This document shows positions 7,218 to 15,240 of a stretch of DNA of 23,449 nt, one piece after another; position 1 is the first letter of the stretch, and every line of letters starts with the position of its first letter. The position numbers and the translations under genes were made by a program. Location: the NCBI GenBank assembly GCA_030695265.1, contig JAUYTA010000763.1, positions 1 to 23,449 of the forward strand. The letters are read 5' to 3'. Under the pieces are notes generated by a model, which had not been told where the DNA came from, did no database searches, and saw only the letters and a program-made list of their open reading frames with translations. This DNA comes from Bacteroidota bacterium (GTDB taxonomy: Bacteria > Bacteroidota > Bacteroidia > Bacteroidales > Prolixibacteraceae).

Positions 7218-9839
7218 TTAATTGTCCCTCCAGGAACTTTGTTTGCTGATTTTGAGGTCGCGTAGCATGGCAGAACTTGCAGAAAGATTGAAGCTGTAAC
7301 TTTTTCGCTCGCCAAAAGGAACGAAGCTAAACGACATACTCCAGCAATGCAGGGTGCGGCTTACATTGACGGTGGTAAATGAAAATTTCATTGCCTGAAT
7401 ATCGAAATTGGTATTCATATCCATGTTCCATTTTTCGGTTAAGTTTAATCGTCCGCCAAAATTTAAACTTTGCATTATTTTTTTCGCATTTTCATCCTTC
7501 GGATTGAATGAATTTGTATAATAAAACGAGTAATCGAAACGAAAACTCCATGGAATATTAAAATCAACATATTGGGAGTACGATCCGGGAAGAGCCTTGT
7601 CTTCGTCAATTAACTCTTTATTTTCCTCTGCTTCCTTTTTGCCCTTTTTCGATTCAAAATTCATCCCGAACGATAAATTGGCATTGGTCAACCTTCCAAG
7701 TTTATTAATACCTTTCAGGTGGTTCCATACATATTCATCGTAAATTTTCCCTTCCGCATCTATCATGTACGGGTTCAGATTCGCTCCCATATTTACGCTT
7801 ACACCCTTGATTGTTGTACGCGCCGAGATGGAAATGGGAGTGAGTTTCATCGAATCGGCAATCATATTATAAGATGCATTCATCCCCAGATTATCGATGA
7901 TCTTCACTTTTTTAAATACCGGCTTGTTGTCATCTGTTTTTGTAGTATCATTTACTTCCAGCACCTTTGCTTCAAGGTTCTGGCTTAAACTGAAACTCAT
8001 CGCTCCGCTTTCGCCCCTTCCGGTATAACCAAATACACCCTTCTCAAAATGTGAATAATACTGGGGTCTGCCGCTTGCATCTATATAGGAATCCCAAAAT
8101 CTGAATTTTTTCTGTCCAAAATCAGGAGTGTAACTAAAACTTACCGATGGGGTTATTTTATGTCTGATCGCTTTAACTTTCGAATTAGGGTTCCGCATAA
8201 TATACATCCCGTATATATTGGTTGAAGAACTCAGGCTGTATGAGTATTCATAATTTCTTCTGAAAGCATAAATTGTATCAACAAGTACATGTTCCAAACC
8301 TCCGGGAATTGGGTTATTGTAGGTTGGATCGTACGTTTTATTTATATAGTTGGTGTACCAGCGTTCAGAATAATTAAAACTTGGGCTCAAATTTATGTAC
8401 TTCATCAAGTTAAACGATGGCAGTGAAATCGGGATAGAATGTCGTATTCCGTTTTGCCAGTCGCGAACCAGCGACTTTTGGAATATTTCCTTTTCCTTAG
8501 AGGTAATTGAGTTTTTCAAACTACCGGAATAGCTGAAACTGATCTTTTCGTACCATTTAACCGGCCCTATCCTGCTTTTAACCTTAAACGGATTAACTTT
8601 CGACATATTCATTGTCATTTCAGGCAAACTTAAAGAAATGGTTGTATCGCGCGAATTTTGGGAATGGCGCAGGTTCATCGACATATTGAAAGGAGTGTTT
8701 TCAAACCTTTTCGAATAGGAAATACTCGATGATTTTTGGGTTTGCAGGTACGACCTTACTGTAAGTGAGTTTTCCTTGTCAAATGAACTGGTTGATAAAT
8801 TTACGTTGGCAGAAAAAGTACGGTTCGGATTTGCCTTTGAGTCCTGAGAATGCGACCATGTTAAACTAAAACCCTTTGTCGTTCTTGCATCAGGCAGTGG
8901 CTCCTCTGAGTATTTATTGAGGTTATAACTGAAATCCAAACTTCCGTTGTATTTGTATCTGACTTTGTAATTGGTATGCAACTTGCCGGCCCAGGATCCT
9001 TTTGAATAAATATCGCCACGAACTGACAGATCAAAAAACTCATTGGCCGCCCAGTAATAACCACCCTCGCGAAGGAAAAAGCCACGGCCTTGTTCTTCTC
9101 CATAAGTTGGTATCAGTATTCCTGAAGTATAGGTAGTAGAATTCGGGAAATACCCAAAAGGTAACATCGGGAAGTAAATCGGAAAATCTTCAAGTACCAT
9201 GTAGGCAGGACCGGTTATTATCTTCTCGTTCGAAATTACCTTTGCCCTGGTCATGCGAAGATAAAAGTGCGGATGTTCGGCATCACAGGTTGTATATTTT
9301 CCTTTCCGAAGTATAAATTCATCTTTGCTAATTTTTTTTGTCAGCTCACTGTGCACAAAACCATCTCCCTGCGAAGTCTTTACTTCAGTAATATAACCCT
9401 TTTGAGTTTCAAAGTTGTATCGCAGCGTTTTCGATTCAAACTCTTCATTCCCATCTTTAAAAACCGGATTTCCAACCTTTGTCCCGGTTGAGTCGGGCAA
9501 ACCTTCAGCATAAACTTCTTTATTAACAAGATCCAGCATAATGTAATCAGCCTTAAGCTCAATACTTTGATAATTAACTACTCCCCCTTTGTACATGAAA
9601 ACTTTCTGGTTTTCAAAATCGGCAATGGTCGAATCAATAGCAGAATATGTAATTGTTGCTTCAAGTACCGGTTTGACTATAGAATCACTGGCAGTTTTAA
9701 ATGGTGTAATTATTGTAGAATCACTCAGAATCATCAACGATGGATCAGGAATCGTATCAGATTGCTGAATTAGCTGACCAAAGGAAGAGATGGCAACTAA
9801 AAATAATATATTTGTTAGAAGATTTTTAATCAAAACCAC
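7218..9839 (-). CDS. lptD: LPS-assembly protein LptD-like outer-membrane protein
   Basis: About 873 residues from the proposed GTG start at 9839. A signal peptide follows (LIKNLLTNILFLVAISSFGQ). An OstA/LptD-type periplasmic beta domain occupies about the next 200 residues (VFMYKGGVVNYQSIELKADY, LDLVNKEVYAEG). Then comes the conserved segment with TTCDAEHPHFYLR and VLEDFPIYFPMLPFGYFPN, and a long barrel of alternating Ser/Tyr/Asn-rich strands. LptD with LptE inserts lipopolysaccharide into the outer leaflet. An in-frame ATG at 9914 would lengthen the protein by 25 residues, but it lies upstream of the perfect minus-strand -7 box at 9877-9884 and so cannot be on that transcript; a TTG at 9833 is an alternative start. 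It is divergent from an amidase gene. Confidence 0.88.
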   Translation of the reverse strand: MVLIKNLLTNILFLVAISSFGQLIQQSDTIPDPSLMILSDSTIITPFKTASDSIVKPVLEATITYSAIDSTIADFENQKVFMYKGGVVNYQSIELKADYIMLDLVNKEVYAEGLPDSTGTKVGNPVFKDGNEEFESKTLRYNFETQKGYITEVKTSQGDGFVHSELTKKISKDEFILRKGKYTTCDAEHPHFYLRMTRAKVISNEKIITGPAYMVLEDFPIYFPMLPFGYFPNSTTYTSGILIPTYGEEQGRGFFLREGGYYWAANEFFDLSVRGDIYSKGSWAGKLHTNYKVRYKYNGSLDFSYNLNKYSEEPLPDARTTKGFSLTWSHSQDSKANPNRTFSANVNLSTSSFDKENSLTVRSYLQTQKSSSISYSKRFENTPFNMSMNLRHSQNSRDTTISLSLPEMTMNMSKVNPFKVKSRIGPVKWYEKISFSYSGSLKNSITSKEKEIFQKSLVRDWQNGIRHSIPISLPSFNLMKYINLSPSFNYSERWYTNYINKTYDPTYNNPIPGGLEHVLVDTIYAFRRNYEYSYSLSSSTNIYGMYIMRNPNSKVKAIRHKITPSVSFSYTPDFGQKKFRFWDSYIDASGRPQYYSHFEKGVFGYTGRGESGAMSFSLSQNLEAKVLEVNDTTKTDDNKPVFKKVKIIDNLGMNASYNMIADSMKLTPISISARTTIKGVSVNMGANLNPYMIDAEGKIYDEYVWNHLKGINKLGRLTNANLSFGMNFESKKGKKEAEENKELIDEDKALPGSYSQYVDFNIPWSFRFDYSFYYTNSFNPKDENAKKIMQSLNFGGRLNLTEKWNMDMNTNFDIQAMKFSFTTVNVSRTLHCWSMSFSFVPFGERKSYSFNLSASSAMLRDLKISKQSSWRDN

Positions 9840-9852
9840 AGTGTATAAAATA

Positions 9853-9866
9853 AGCGCACAAGCGCT
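9853..9866. repeat. Short inverted repeat in the lptD 5' leader
   Basis: AGCGC-ACAA-GCGCT forms a 5-bp hairpin between the predicted transcription start (near 9870) and the lptD GTG. Its role is unknown; it may be chance. Confidence 0.3.
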
Positions 9867-9876
9867 GATTGGATTG

Positions 9877-9884
9877 CAAAAATA
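9877..9884 (-). promoter_or_regulatory. lptD promoter, -7 box
   Basis: On the minus strand this reads TATTTTTG, an exact TAnnTTTG match, with TTTA about 17 bp further upstream as a weak -33. Transcription would start near 9870, about 30 nt before the GTG at 9839. Confidence 0.6.
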
Positions 9885-9936
9885 TAAATAAGGCCTATAC
9901 CTAAACGTGAACAAACGTAAAATAATTTTAAATTTC

Positions 9937-9944
9937 TATTTTTG
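9937..9944 (+). promoter_or_regulatory. Amidase promoter, -7 box
   Basis: TATTTTTG is an exact match to TAnnTTTG. It overlaps the GTG at 9944 and so excludes it as a start; the ATG at 9965 lies about 15 nt after the expected transcription start. No clear -33 element. Confidence 0.6.
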
Positions 9945-9964
9945 TGAAGAAATATATCCGTATT

Positions 9965-11188
9965 ATGAATAATCTAAACTATTCGAAACTTTTTCCGGCG
10001 TTAATTTTCTGTATCTTACTTGCAGGAAATTCCTATTCAATAACCTCAGCTAATACAAAACAATTGGTAATAGTAATCGATCCGGGGCATGGAGGGAAAG
10101 ATCCGGGAGCTGTAAATAAAAGTATTCGCGAAAAGGACATCGTTTTAGGAATCGGACTTAAATTAGGAAAATTGATAAACGAGAACCACCCCGACGTGAA
10201 AGTGGTTTATACCCGCAGTACCGATGTTTTTGTTCCATTGATTGAACGATCGCGAATTGCCAATAAGAACAAGGCCGATCTGTTTATTTCGCTTCATGCC
10301 AATGCATGCGGAACGCCTGCAACCAGGGGTACTGAAACTTTTGTTTTAGGGCTCCACCGCTCGAACGATAACCTTGAGGTTGCCAAGAAAGAAAACTCGG
10401 TAATTTTACTTGAAGAAGATTACACCACCACTTACGAAGGTTTTGATCCTAACCTGTCTGAATCTTACATCATGTTTGAATTGGTTCAGGATTTATACAT
10501 GGATCAAAGCTTAATTGTTGCCGACGCGATACAACAACAATTCAGCTCCAGAATTAATTCACCCAACCGAGGTGTAAAACAGGCTGGATTTCTTGTACTC
10601 AGGCAGGCATCGATGCCAAGTGTATTGGTTGAAGCCGGATTTCTCAGCAATTTAAATGAGGCAAATTACCTCAATAGTGAATTAGGGCAACGCAATATCG
10701 CACTTTCGATTTTTGAAGCATTTAAAAAATTTAAGGATAAAACTTCAGGAGCTTCAAATATTAAATCTCCTGAAATTATTGCCAAAAATGAAAAGAAACA
10801 GGAAGTAGCGCCAAAACAAGAAGTTCGGGCAGAGAATAAAAAGAAGGCAGAAATTGCTGCACAAGCAGTAACCGAAGAGAAAAATAAGCCGGAAACAGAG
10901 AAAGCAGTTAATACTCCTGATACGACTGCAAAGGTAATAGCAACTGAAAACAACATTTATTACAGTGTTCAGATTGGGGCAAATACAACGCCGATTGATC
11001 CGATCGCCTCAAATTTTAAGGGATTAAAAAACGTAAGAAGGGAGAAAACAGATAAATATTACCGGTATTATTTTGGCGATGAAAAAACCATCGAAAAAAT
11101 AACTGTTGAATTAAAGCAAATCAAACAGAAATTTCCACAGGCATTTATCGTTTCATTTGTTAATGGTCAGCGTGTTCCCTTAAATTAG
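9965..11188 (+). CDS. N-acetylmuramoyl-L-alanine amidase (Amidase_3) with SPOR-like C-terminus
   Basis: 407 residues from the ATG at 9965, the first start behind the promoter. A hydrophobic signal segment (LFPALIFCILLAGNSYS) leads to the zinc amidase domain: VIVIDPGHGGKDPGA with His42, Glu56 in SIREKD, His111 in SLHAN, and the catalytic Glu in LVEAGFLSN. It cleaves the amide bond between MurNAc and L-Ala in peptidoglycan, typically at division. A Lys/Glu/Ala-rich linker (about 250-330) joins a final 70-residue domain (YYSVQIGA, FKGLKNVRREK, YYRYYFG, FPQAFIVSFVNGQRVPL) that resembles SPOR domains, which bind peptide-stripped glycan at the septum. The same domain ends the next gene, 102 bp downstream. 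Confidence 0.92.
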   Translation: MNNLNYSKLFPALIFCILLAGNSYSITSANTKQLVIVIDPGHGGKDPGAVNKSIREKDIVLGIGLKLGKLINENHPDVKVVYTRSTDVFVPLIERSRIANKNKADLFISLHANACGTPATRGTETFVLGLHRSNDNLEVAKKENSVILLEEDYTTTYEGFDPNLSESYIMFELVQDLYMDQSLIVADAIQQQFSSRINSPNRGVKQAGFLVLRQASMPSVLVEAGFLSNLNEANYLNSELGQRNIALSIFEAFKKFKDKTSGASNIKSPEIIAKNEKKQEVAPKQEVRAENKKKAEIAAQAVTEEKNKPETEKAVNTPDTTAKVIATENNIYYSVQIGANTTPIDPIASNFKGLKNVRREKTDKYYRYYFGDEKTIEKITVELKQIKQKFPQAFIVSFVNGQRVPLN

Positions 11189-11231
11189 TTCGAAATAACA
11201 GGAACCCAACACCCGATTCGAAAACAATTCA

Positions 11232-11263
11232 TTTGTTTTACTGATGAATGCTGTTTAGCTTTG
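11232..11263 (+). promoter_or_regulatory. Promoter of the MCE gene (-33 and -7)
   Basis: TTTG at 11232-11235, a 20-bp spacer, and TAGCTTTG at 11256-11263 fit the Bacteroidota consensus. The ORF's in-frame TTG at 11261 lies inside the -7 box, so the ATG at 11291 is the real start. Confidence 0.65.
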
Positions 11264-11290
11264 TACAGGAAAACAGAAACAACACAGAAA

Positions 11291-12544
11291 ATGACTAAAA
11301 TTTCTAAATATTCCAAACTGGGCTTTTTGGTTATTGCATGTTTGGCAATTATGGTATGGGGAATCAACTTTTTAAAAGGAATTGACATCCTGAAAAGAAA
11401 TACCAATTACTTCGTAATATATGACAAAATAGATGGATTACTCCCATCTGGTGCGGTAACTATCAATGGATATCAGGTTGGTCAGGTTTCAGAAATTAAA
11501 TTTCTTAGCGACTATTCAGGAAGGTTAATCGTAACGCTTTCGCTTCAGGGAGATTTTAAAATTGCCAAAGGCTCAACCGCAAAAATAGTTTCGAGCGATA
11601 TTATGGGAACAAAATCAATTAAACTTGAGATTGTCCATACTGTTGCCCAATATTACAACGAAAATGATACTATTCATGGTGATACAGAAAGTGATTTAAA
11701 AGAGCAGGTGAGTATGCAGGTTTTGCCATTGAAGAAAAAAGCGGAAGAATTAATTGCATCCCTCGATTCGGCAATTACTGTGGTAACCTACGTTTTCAAC
11801 GAACGCACCCGTGAGAATCTGGCTGAAAGTTTTGAAAATATTAACAGCACAATTGCCAATATCGAAGCATCGTCGAATGAATTGAAGGTCATAATCGGCA
11901 GCGGCAGAATCAATTCAATAGTTGAAAACCTCGACAGCATTACGGGTAAGATCAACAAGAATTCAGGCAAAATTGAAAACATCATCAATAATCTATCATC
12001 ACTTTCCGATTCACTTGCCAAATTGAATATTAGTCCGGTATTTGAAGAAATCAGTTCATCTGTAGCCGGTATAAATGCTATTATTCAAAAACTGAATACA
12101 ACCGAAAGTTCTGCAGGACTGTTACTAAACGATCCGGTTTTGTACCAAAATCTGAATAATCTGACCGGAAGTCTGGACATGTTGTTAAAAGATATCCGGA
12201 ACAATCCAAAACGATACGTACATTTCTCAGCATTTAACATTGGTAAGGATGTTTATATTACTGCAAAGCCTGGCCAACCTGACGAAAAAGACAAGGTGAT
12301 TTTCAAGGTATTTCTGATTTCGAGTCCTGCACGACTATCAACCGAATCCGCTTTTTTTAAAGGGCTTGGTCCGATTGAAGAAATAAAGCTAAGCGAAACC
12401 TATAATTACATGGCCGGAAAATCGACCAATTTCGAAGAAATTTCCAAACTATTAGATACTACCAGAATTAATTTTCCGAATGCAAATTTGGTGGCATTTA
12501 AAAATGGAAGAAAGATAAAATTGGAAAAAGCGTTGAAAAACTAG
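11291..12544 (+). CDS. MCE/MlaD-family protein with C-terminal SPOR-like domain
   Basis: 417 residues from the ATG at 11291. One N-terminal transmembrane anchor (LGFLVIACLAIMVWGINFL) precedes the MCE domain (about 35-115), with YDKIDGLLPSGAVTINGYQVG and GSTAKIVSSDIMG as its signatures. A long helical stretch of Ile/Leu/Asn/Ser heptad-like sequence follows (about 130-310; ENINSTIANIEAS, KIENIINNLSSLSDSL). MCE proteins form periplasmic hexameric channels that move lipids between inner and outer membranes. The last 80 residues (VIFKVFLISSPARLS, FFKGLGPIEEIKL, FPNANLVAFKNGRKIKL) align with the SPOR-like end of the upstream amidase. The MlaE and MlaF partners are not in this window. Confidence 0.88.
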   Translation: MTKISKYSKLGFLVIACLAIMVWGINFLKGIDILKRNTNYFVIYDKIDGLLPSGAVTINGYQVGQVSEIKFLSDYSGRLIVTLSLQGDFKIAKGSTAKIVSSDIMGTKSIKLEIVHTVAQYYNENDTIHGDTESDLKEQVSMQVLPLKKKAEELIASLDSAITVVTYVFNERTRENLAESFENINSTIANIEASSNELKVIIGSGRINSIVENLDSITGKINKNSGKIENIINNLSSLSDSLAKLNISPVFEEISSSVAGINAIIQKLNTTESSAGLLLNDPVLYQNLNNLTGSLDMLLKDIRNNPKRYVHFSAFNIGKDVYITAKPGQPDEKDKVIFKVFLISSPARLSTESAFFKGLGPIEEIKLSETYNYMAGKSTNFEEISKLLDTTRINFPNANLVAFKNGRKIKLEKALKN

Positions 12545-12841
12545 CCATTTATCTATAGAAATATAATTAATATTATCGCAAATAATCCCGTAGCCCTTTA
12601 CTGGCAGGATTATATAAAATTTAATTAATTAAAGTGCTGTATATCAAATGTTTAGTATTATTGCAAAAATATTAATTTATTTTCGTTTTTTAAATGCCTG
12701 ACTTATAAAGTAGTTATCTTTTTTTTGTAAAAGTCAATAGCAAAACCATTTTTTTTATACTTTTTTTTTCACAAAATTTGTTTCAGGGAAATAAATCTAG
12801 GAAATACAGTTTTGTCAAATCTTTTAATATCCGGCTCCAAA
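12545..12841. other. AT-rich region between the MCE gene and dnaA
   Basis: Nearly 300 bp without a gene. It holds a hairpin (12582-12613), long T runs around 12720-12770 and a weak -7-like box TATTTTCG at 12678-12685. I searched for TTATnCACA DnaA boxes on both strands and saw no cluster, so there is no support for oriC here. Confidence 0.5.
12582..12613 (+). terminator. Possible terminator or leader hairpin after the MCE gene
   Basis: ATAATCC (12582-12588) pairs with GGATTAT (12607-12613), and an inner GCC/GGC pair extends the stem. There is no proper T tract after it, so termination is uncertain. Confidence 0.3.
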
Positions 12842-14272
12842 ATGATTAATGATCATCGTTTGGTTTGGGATCGTTGTCTGTCAGTCATACGAGACAATGT
12901 TCCTGGCATTAGTTTTAAAACTTGGTTTGAGCCAATCGTTCCAGTGAATCTGGATGAGGAAGTTCTAACAATTCAGGTACCAAGTCCGTTTTTTTATGAA
13001 TACCTGGAAGAACAGTACATTGATTTATTACGGAAAACATTGCGCAAAGAAGTTGGACAGGGAGCCAAACTGGAATACGTGGTGGTTATGGGAAACAACC
13101 AAAGCAATTCTCAGCCATACACAGTTAAATATCCAACGAGCAACAACAGCAAAATTCAGAATAAACCGATGAGCATTCCGCTTAAAAACGACGGAAAGCA
13201 ATCGATCAGGAATCCTTTTATTATTCCGGGAATTCAAAAAATACAAATCGATCCGCAATTGCGGCTCGATAATACTTTTGACAATTTTGTTGAAGGCGAA
13301 TGCAACCGGTTGGCACGCAGCGCAGGTTATGCTGTTTCGCAAAATCCAGGGGGAACTGCCTTTAATCCGCTGATGATCTATGGCAATTCAGGTCTTGGGA
13401 AAACCCATTTGGCCCATGCAATTGGTATTGAGGTAAAAGAAAGCCATCCGGATAAAGTGGTGCTTTATGTGAATGCCAATAAATTTCAAACACAGTTTAC
13501 AGAAGCCACACGTAACAACAACCGAAACGATTTTCTGAATTTTTACCAGATGATTGACGTCCTGATTCTGGACGATGTTCATGAATTTGCCGGAAAAGAA
13601 AAAACTCAGGAAACATTCTTTCATATTTTCAATCATTTGCACCAAAGCGGCAAGCAGTTGATTTTAACTTCTGATAAACCACCGATTGAACTCAAAGGAC
13701 TCGAACAGCGACTTCTTTCGAGATTTAAATGGGGTTTAACAGCAGATTTGCAGCAACCCAGTTTCGAAACCAGAATGGATATTCTGAAACGAAAAATCTA
13801 CAAAGACGGAATCGAAATATCAAATGAAGTTCTGGAATACATTGCTTCGCACATCAGTAACAATATCAGGGAGCTTGAAGGAGCTTTGGTTTCATTGCTT
13901 GCCCAATCAACACTCAACAAAAAAGAAATCACCATCGAGCTTGCCAGCGAAATGATCAATAAGCTGGTGAAAAATTCGAAGAGAGAATTGTCGATTGATT
14001 ACATTACAAAAGTTGTGTGCGACTATTTTAACATGCCCGTTGACTCGCTTCAGGCAAAAACCCGCAAACGCGAAGTCGTTCAGGCCAGGCAACTCGCAAT
14101 GTACTTCTCGAAAAACATGACCAAATCGTCGCTCGCTTCCATCGGATCTCAAATCGGCAACAAAGATCACGCAACAGTGCTACATGCCTGTAAAACAGTG
14201 AACAATCTGAAAGAAACCGACAAAAATTTCAAGCTTTGTGTGGACGAAATTGAAAGAAAATTAAAACTATAA
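12842..14272 (+). CDS. dnaA: Chromosomal replication initiator protein DnaA
   Basis: 476 residues from the ATG at 12842. An in-frame TTG at 12812 would add 10 residues, but MINDHRLVWDRCLSVIRDNV is the natural beginning of domain I (about 1-85, with SFKTWFEPIVP). A variable linker (about 90-145) precedes the AAA+ domain: Walker A GNSGLGKT at 181-188, Walker B VLILDDV, and the arginine-finger region LLSRFKWG. Domain IV ends with the DnaA-box-binding signature, here IGNKDHATVLHAC, a mild variant of the usual GRDHSTV form. It binds DnaA boxes and melts the origin. dnaN and recF are not adjacent, which is common in this phylum, and no DnaA-box cluster is visible nearby. Confidence 0.97.
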   Translation: MINDHRLVWDRCLSVIRDNVPGISFKTWFEPIVPVNLDEEVLTIQVPSPFFYEYLEEQYIDLLRKTLRKEVGQGAKLEYVVVMGNNQSNSQPYTVKYPTSNNSKIQNKPMSIPLKNDGKQSIRNPFIIPGIQKIQIDPQLRLDNTFDNFVEGECNRLARSAGYAVSQNPGGTAFNPLMIYGNSGLGKTHLAHAIGIEVKESHPDKVVLYVNANKFQTQFTEATRNNNRNDFLNFYQMIDVLILDDVHEFAGKEKTQETFFHIFNHLHQSGKQLILTSDKPPIELKGLEQRLLSRFKWGLTADLQQPSFETRMDILKRKIYKDGIEISNEVLEYIASHISNNIRELEGALVSLLAQSTLNKKEITIELASEMINKLVKNSKRELSIDYITKVVCDYFNMPVDSLQAKTRKREVVQARQLAMYFSKNMTKSSLASIGSQIGNKDHATVLHACKTVNNLKETDKNFKLCVDEIERKLKL

Positions 14273-14280
14273 ATTCTTTA

Positions 14281-14308
14281 AAAGCAGGTCACTTCGATCT
14301 GCTTTTTT
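14281..14308 (+). terminator. Intrinsic terminator after dnaA
   Basis: AAAAGCAGGTC (14281-14291) pairs with GATCTGCTTTT (14297-14307) around a 5-nt loop, with a T tract ending at 14308. Confidence 0.85.
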
Positions 14309-14341
14309 GTTGTCAGCTAATCCGGCTACGATGATCTACTG

Positions 14342-14941
14342 ATGGAAGATACTTATAAAACAATAGAAAAACCTTCGGAAGGATTGTTCAAGGACAAAGG
14401 AAGCAAGTTCATTTCTTTTGCATTTCCGGTAAATTCCGAAGACGAAATCAAAGATATTGTGCAGTCTATAAAGAAGGAACACCATTCGGCCCGACACCAT
14501 TGTTATGCGTGGAGATTGGGCGCTGATCATTTGCACTTCAGGGCCAACGACGATGGTGAACCTTCCTCCACCGCGGGCAAGCCGATTTTAGGACAGATTC
14601 AGAGTTTTGACCTTACAAACATCCTGATTGTGGTTGTCAGGTATTTCGGAGGTACACTTCTGGGCGTTAGCGGATTAATCAATGCCTACCGAAGTGCGGC
14701 TTTGGATGCGATCAATCAGGCGGAAATTGTAGAGAAACTGGTTGAGAAATGGTTATTGGTAGAATTTGATTACGGAGCGATGAACGAAGTAATGAAAATT
14801 TTCAAGGATGAAAAGCTTCCGCAGATTGATCCGCAGTTCGATTTGAAATGCAAAATCAAAACACATATCAGGCTCAGCGAATTAAACCGGATTGAAGATG
14901 CCCTGATAAATATTGAAGGTGTTAAAGTTACCTGCATTTAA
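14342..14941 (+). CDS. yigZ: YigZ/IMPACT family protein (UPF0029)
   Basis: 199 residues, the family's normal length. The N-terminal domain carries the hallmark run HHSARHHCYAWRLG, DDGEPSSTAGKPIL and VVVRYFGGTLLGVSGLINAY. The C-terminal half (about 130-199) is the small ferredoxin-like UPF0029 domain. In eukaryotes the related IMPACT protein modulates translation control through GCN1; the bacterial function is not established, although nucleic-acid or ribosome binding has been suggested. It lies between the dnaA terminator and the pyrBI leader. No TAnnTTTG box was seen in the 33 bp between the terminator and the ATG, so read-through from dnaA is possible. Confidence 0.92.
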   Translation: MEDTYKTIEKPSEGLFKDKGSKFISFAFPVNSEDEIKDIVQSIKKEHHSARHHCYAWRLGADHLHFRANDDGEPSSTAGKPILGQIQSFDLTNILIVVVRYFGGTLLGVSGLINAYRSAALDAINQAEIVEKLVEKWLLVEFDYGAMNEVMKIFKDEKLPQIDPQFDLKCKIKTHIRLSELNRIEDALINIEGVKVTCI

Positions 14942-15012
14942 AAAGAAGTTGGTTGTTAATAACCTTTTCATAACAATTGAATGCCACATGCGAATAACTT
15001 ATAAAAACAAGT

Positions 15013-15020
15013 TAATTTTG
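15013..15020 (+). promoter_or_regulatory. pyrBI promoter, -7 box
   Basis: TAATTTTG is an exact TAnnTTTG match and ends 7 nt before the leader ATG at 15028, so the transcript would be leaderless or nearly so. No clear -33 TTTG was found. Confidence 0.5.
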
Positions 15021-15027
15021 GATTTTA

Positions 15028-15225
15028 ATGAAACACCTGATAAAACAATATTATCACTTCTTCGGTGAAATTATTCGCCCCGAAAAAGTATTTCCTATTT
15101 CCCTAAGTTGTTTTCATCAGTCAAACGATTTGACACATTTCTTATTATCCCAGGAATTTCCCATTCCGGTTAAAACCAACAGAGAAGCTATTTCTGTTGG
15201 TTTTTTTTGCTTCCTACACACTTAA
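15028..15225 (+). CDS. Candidate leader peptide of pyrBI
   Basis: 65 codons beginning a few bases after the expected transcription start. The translation (beginning MKHLIKQYYHFFGEII and ending EAISVGFFCFLHT) resembles no protein I know and has no domain. Its interest is positional: it reads through both arms of the terminator hairpin and its T tract, which encodes GFFCF, and stops 15 nt beyond the T tract. The E. coli pyrBI leader likewise runs through its terminator and ends soon after. A ribosome following closely behind RNA polymerase would keep the hairpin open. It may be only a chance ORF. Confidence 0.4.
   Translation: MKHLIKQYYHFFGEIIRPEKVFPISLSCFHQSNDLTHFLLSQEFPIPVKTNREAISVGFFCFLHT
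15172..15208 (+). terminator. Intrinsic terminator/attenuator before pyrB
   Basis: A perfect 12-bp stem (AAAACCAACAGA at 15172-15183 with its complement at 15193-15204) runs into eight Ts (15201-15208). A competing pairing of GTTGTTTT (15107-15114) with AAAACCAAC (15172-15180), one base bulged, could act as an antiterminator, but it is weak. Confidence 0.85.
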
Positions 15226-15240
15226 AAATCAACACGCAAA

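Larger units (their letters stand above)
14942..15240 (+). promoter_or_regulatory. pyrBI leader region, candidate transcription attenuator
   Basis: The 299 bp between yigZ and pyrB contain a promoter-like box (15013-15020), a 65-codon leader ORF (15028-15225) and an intrinsic terminator (15172-15208) lying wholly inside that ORF. I saw no second TAnnTTTG box between the terminator and the pyrB ATG at 15241. The arrangement parallels the E. coli pyrBI attenuator, where UTP-dependent RNA polymerase pausing lets the translating ribosome disrupt the terminator. A T-rich stretch suitable for such pausing runs from about 15087 to 15145. The alternative is that the hairpin simply ends yigZ transcription. 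Confidence 0.5.

Noticed and set aside
9840..9914. The longer lptD start at the ATG at 9914
   Set aside because: It lies upstream of the perfect -7 box at 9877-9884, and the signal peptide begins naturally after the GTG at 9839.
11261..11290. A TTG start at 11261 for the MCE gene
   Set aside because: The codon is part of the promoter -7 box; the ATG at 11291 starts the membrane anchor directly.
12545..12841. A replication origin next to dnaA
   Set aside because: No TTATnCACA-type DnaA boxes or repeated AT-rich 13-mers could be seen on either strand; long T runs alone are not enough.
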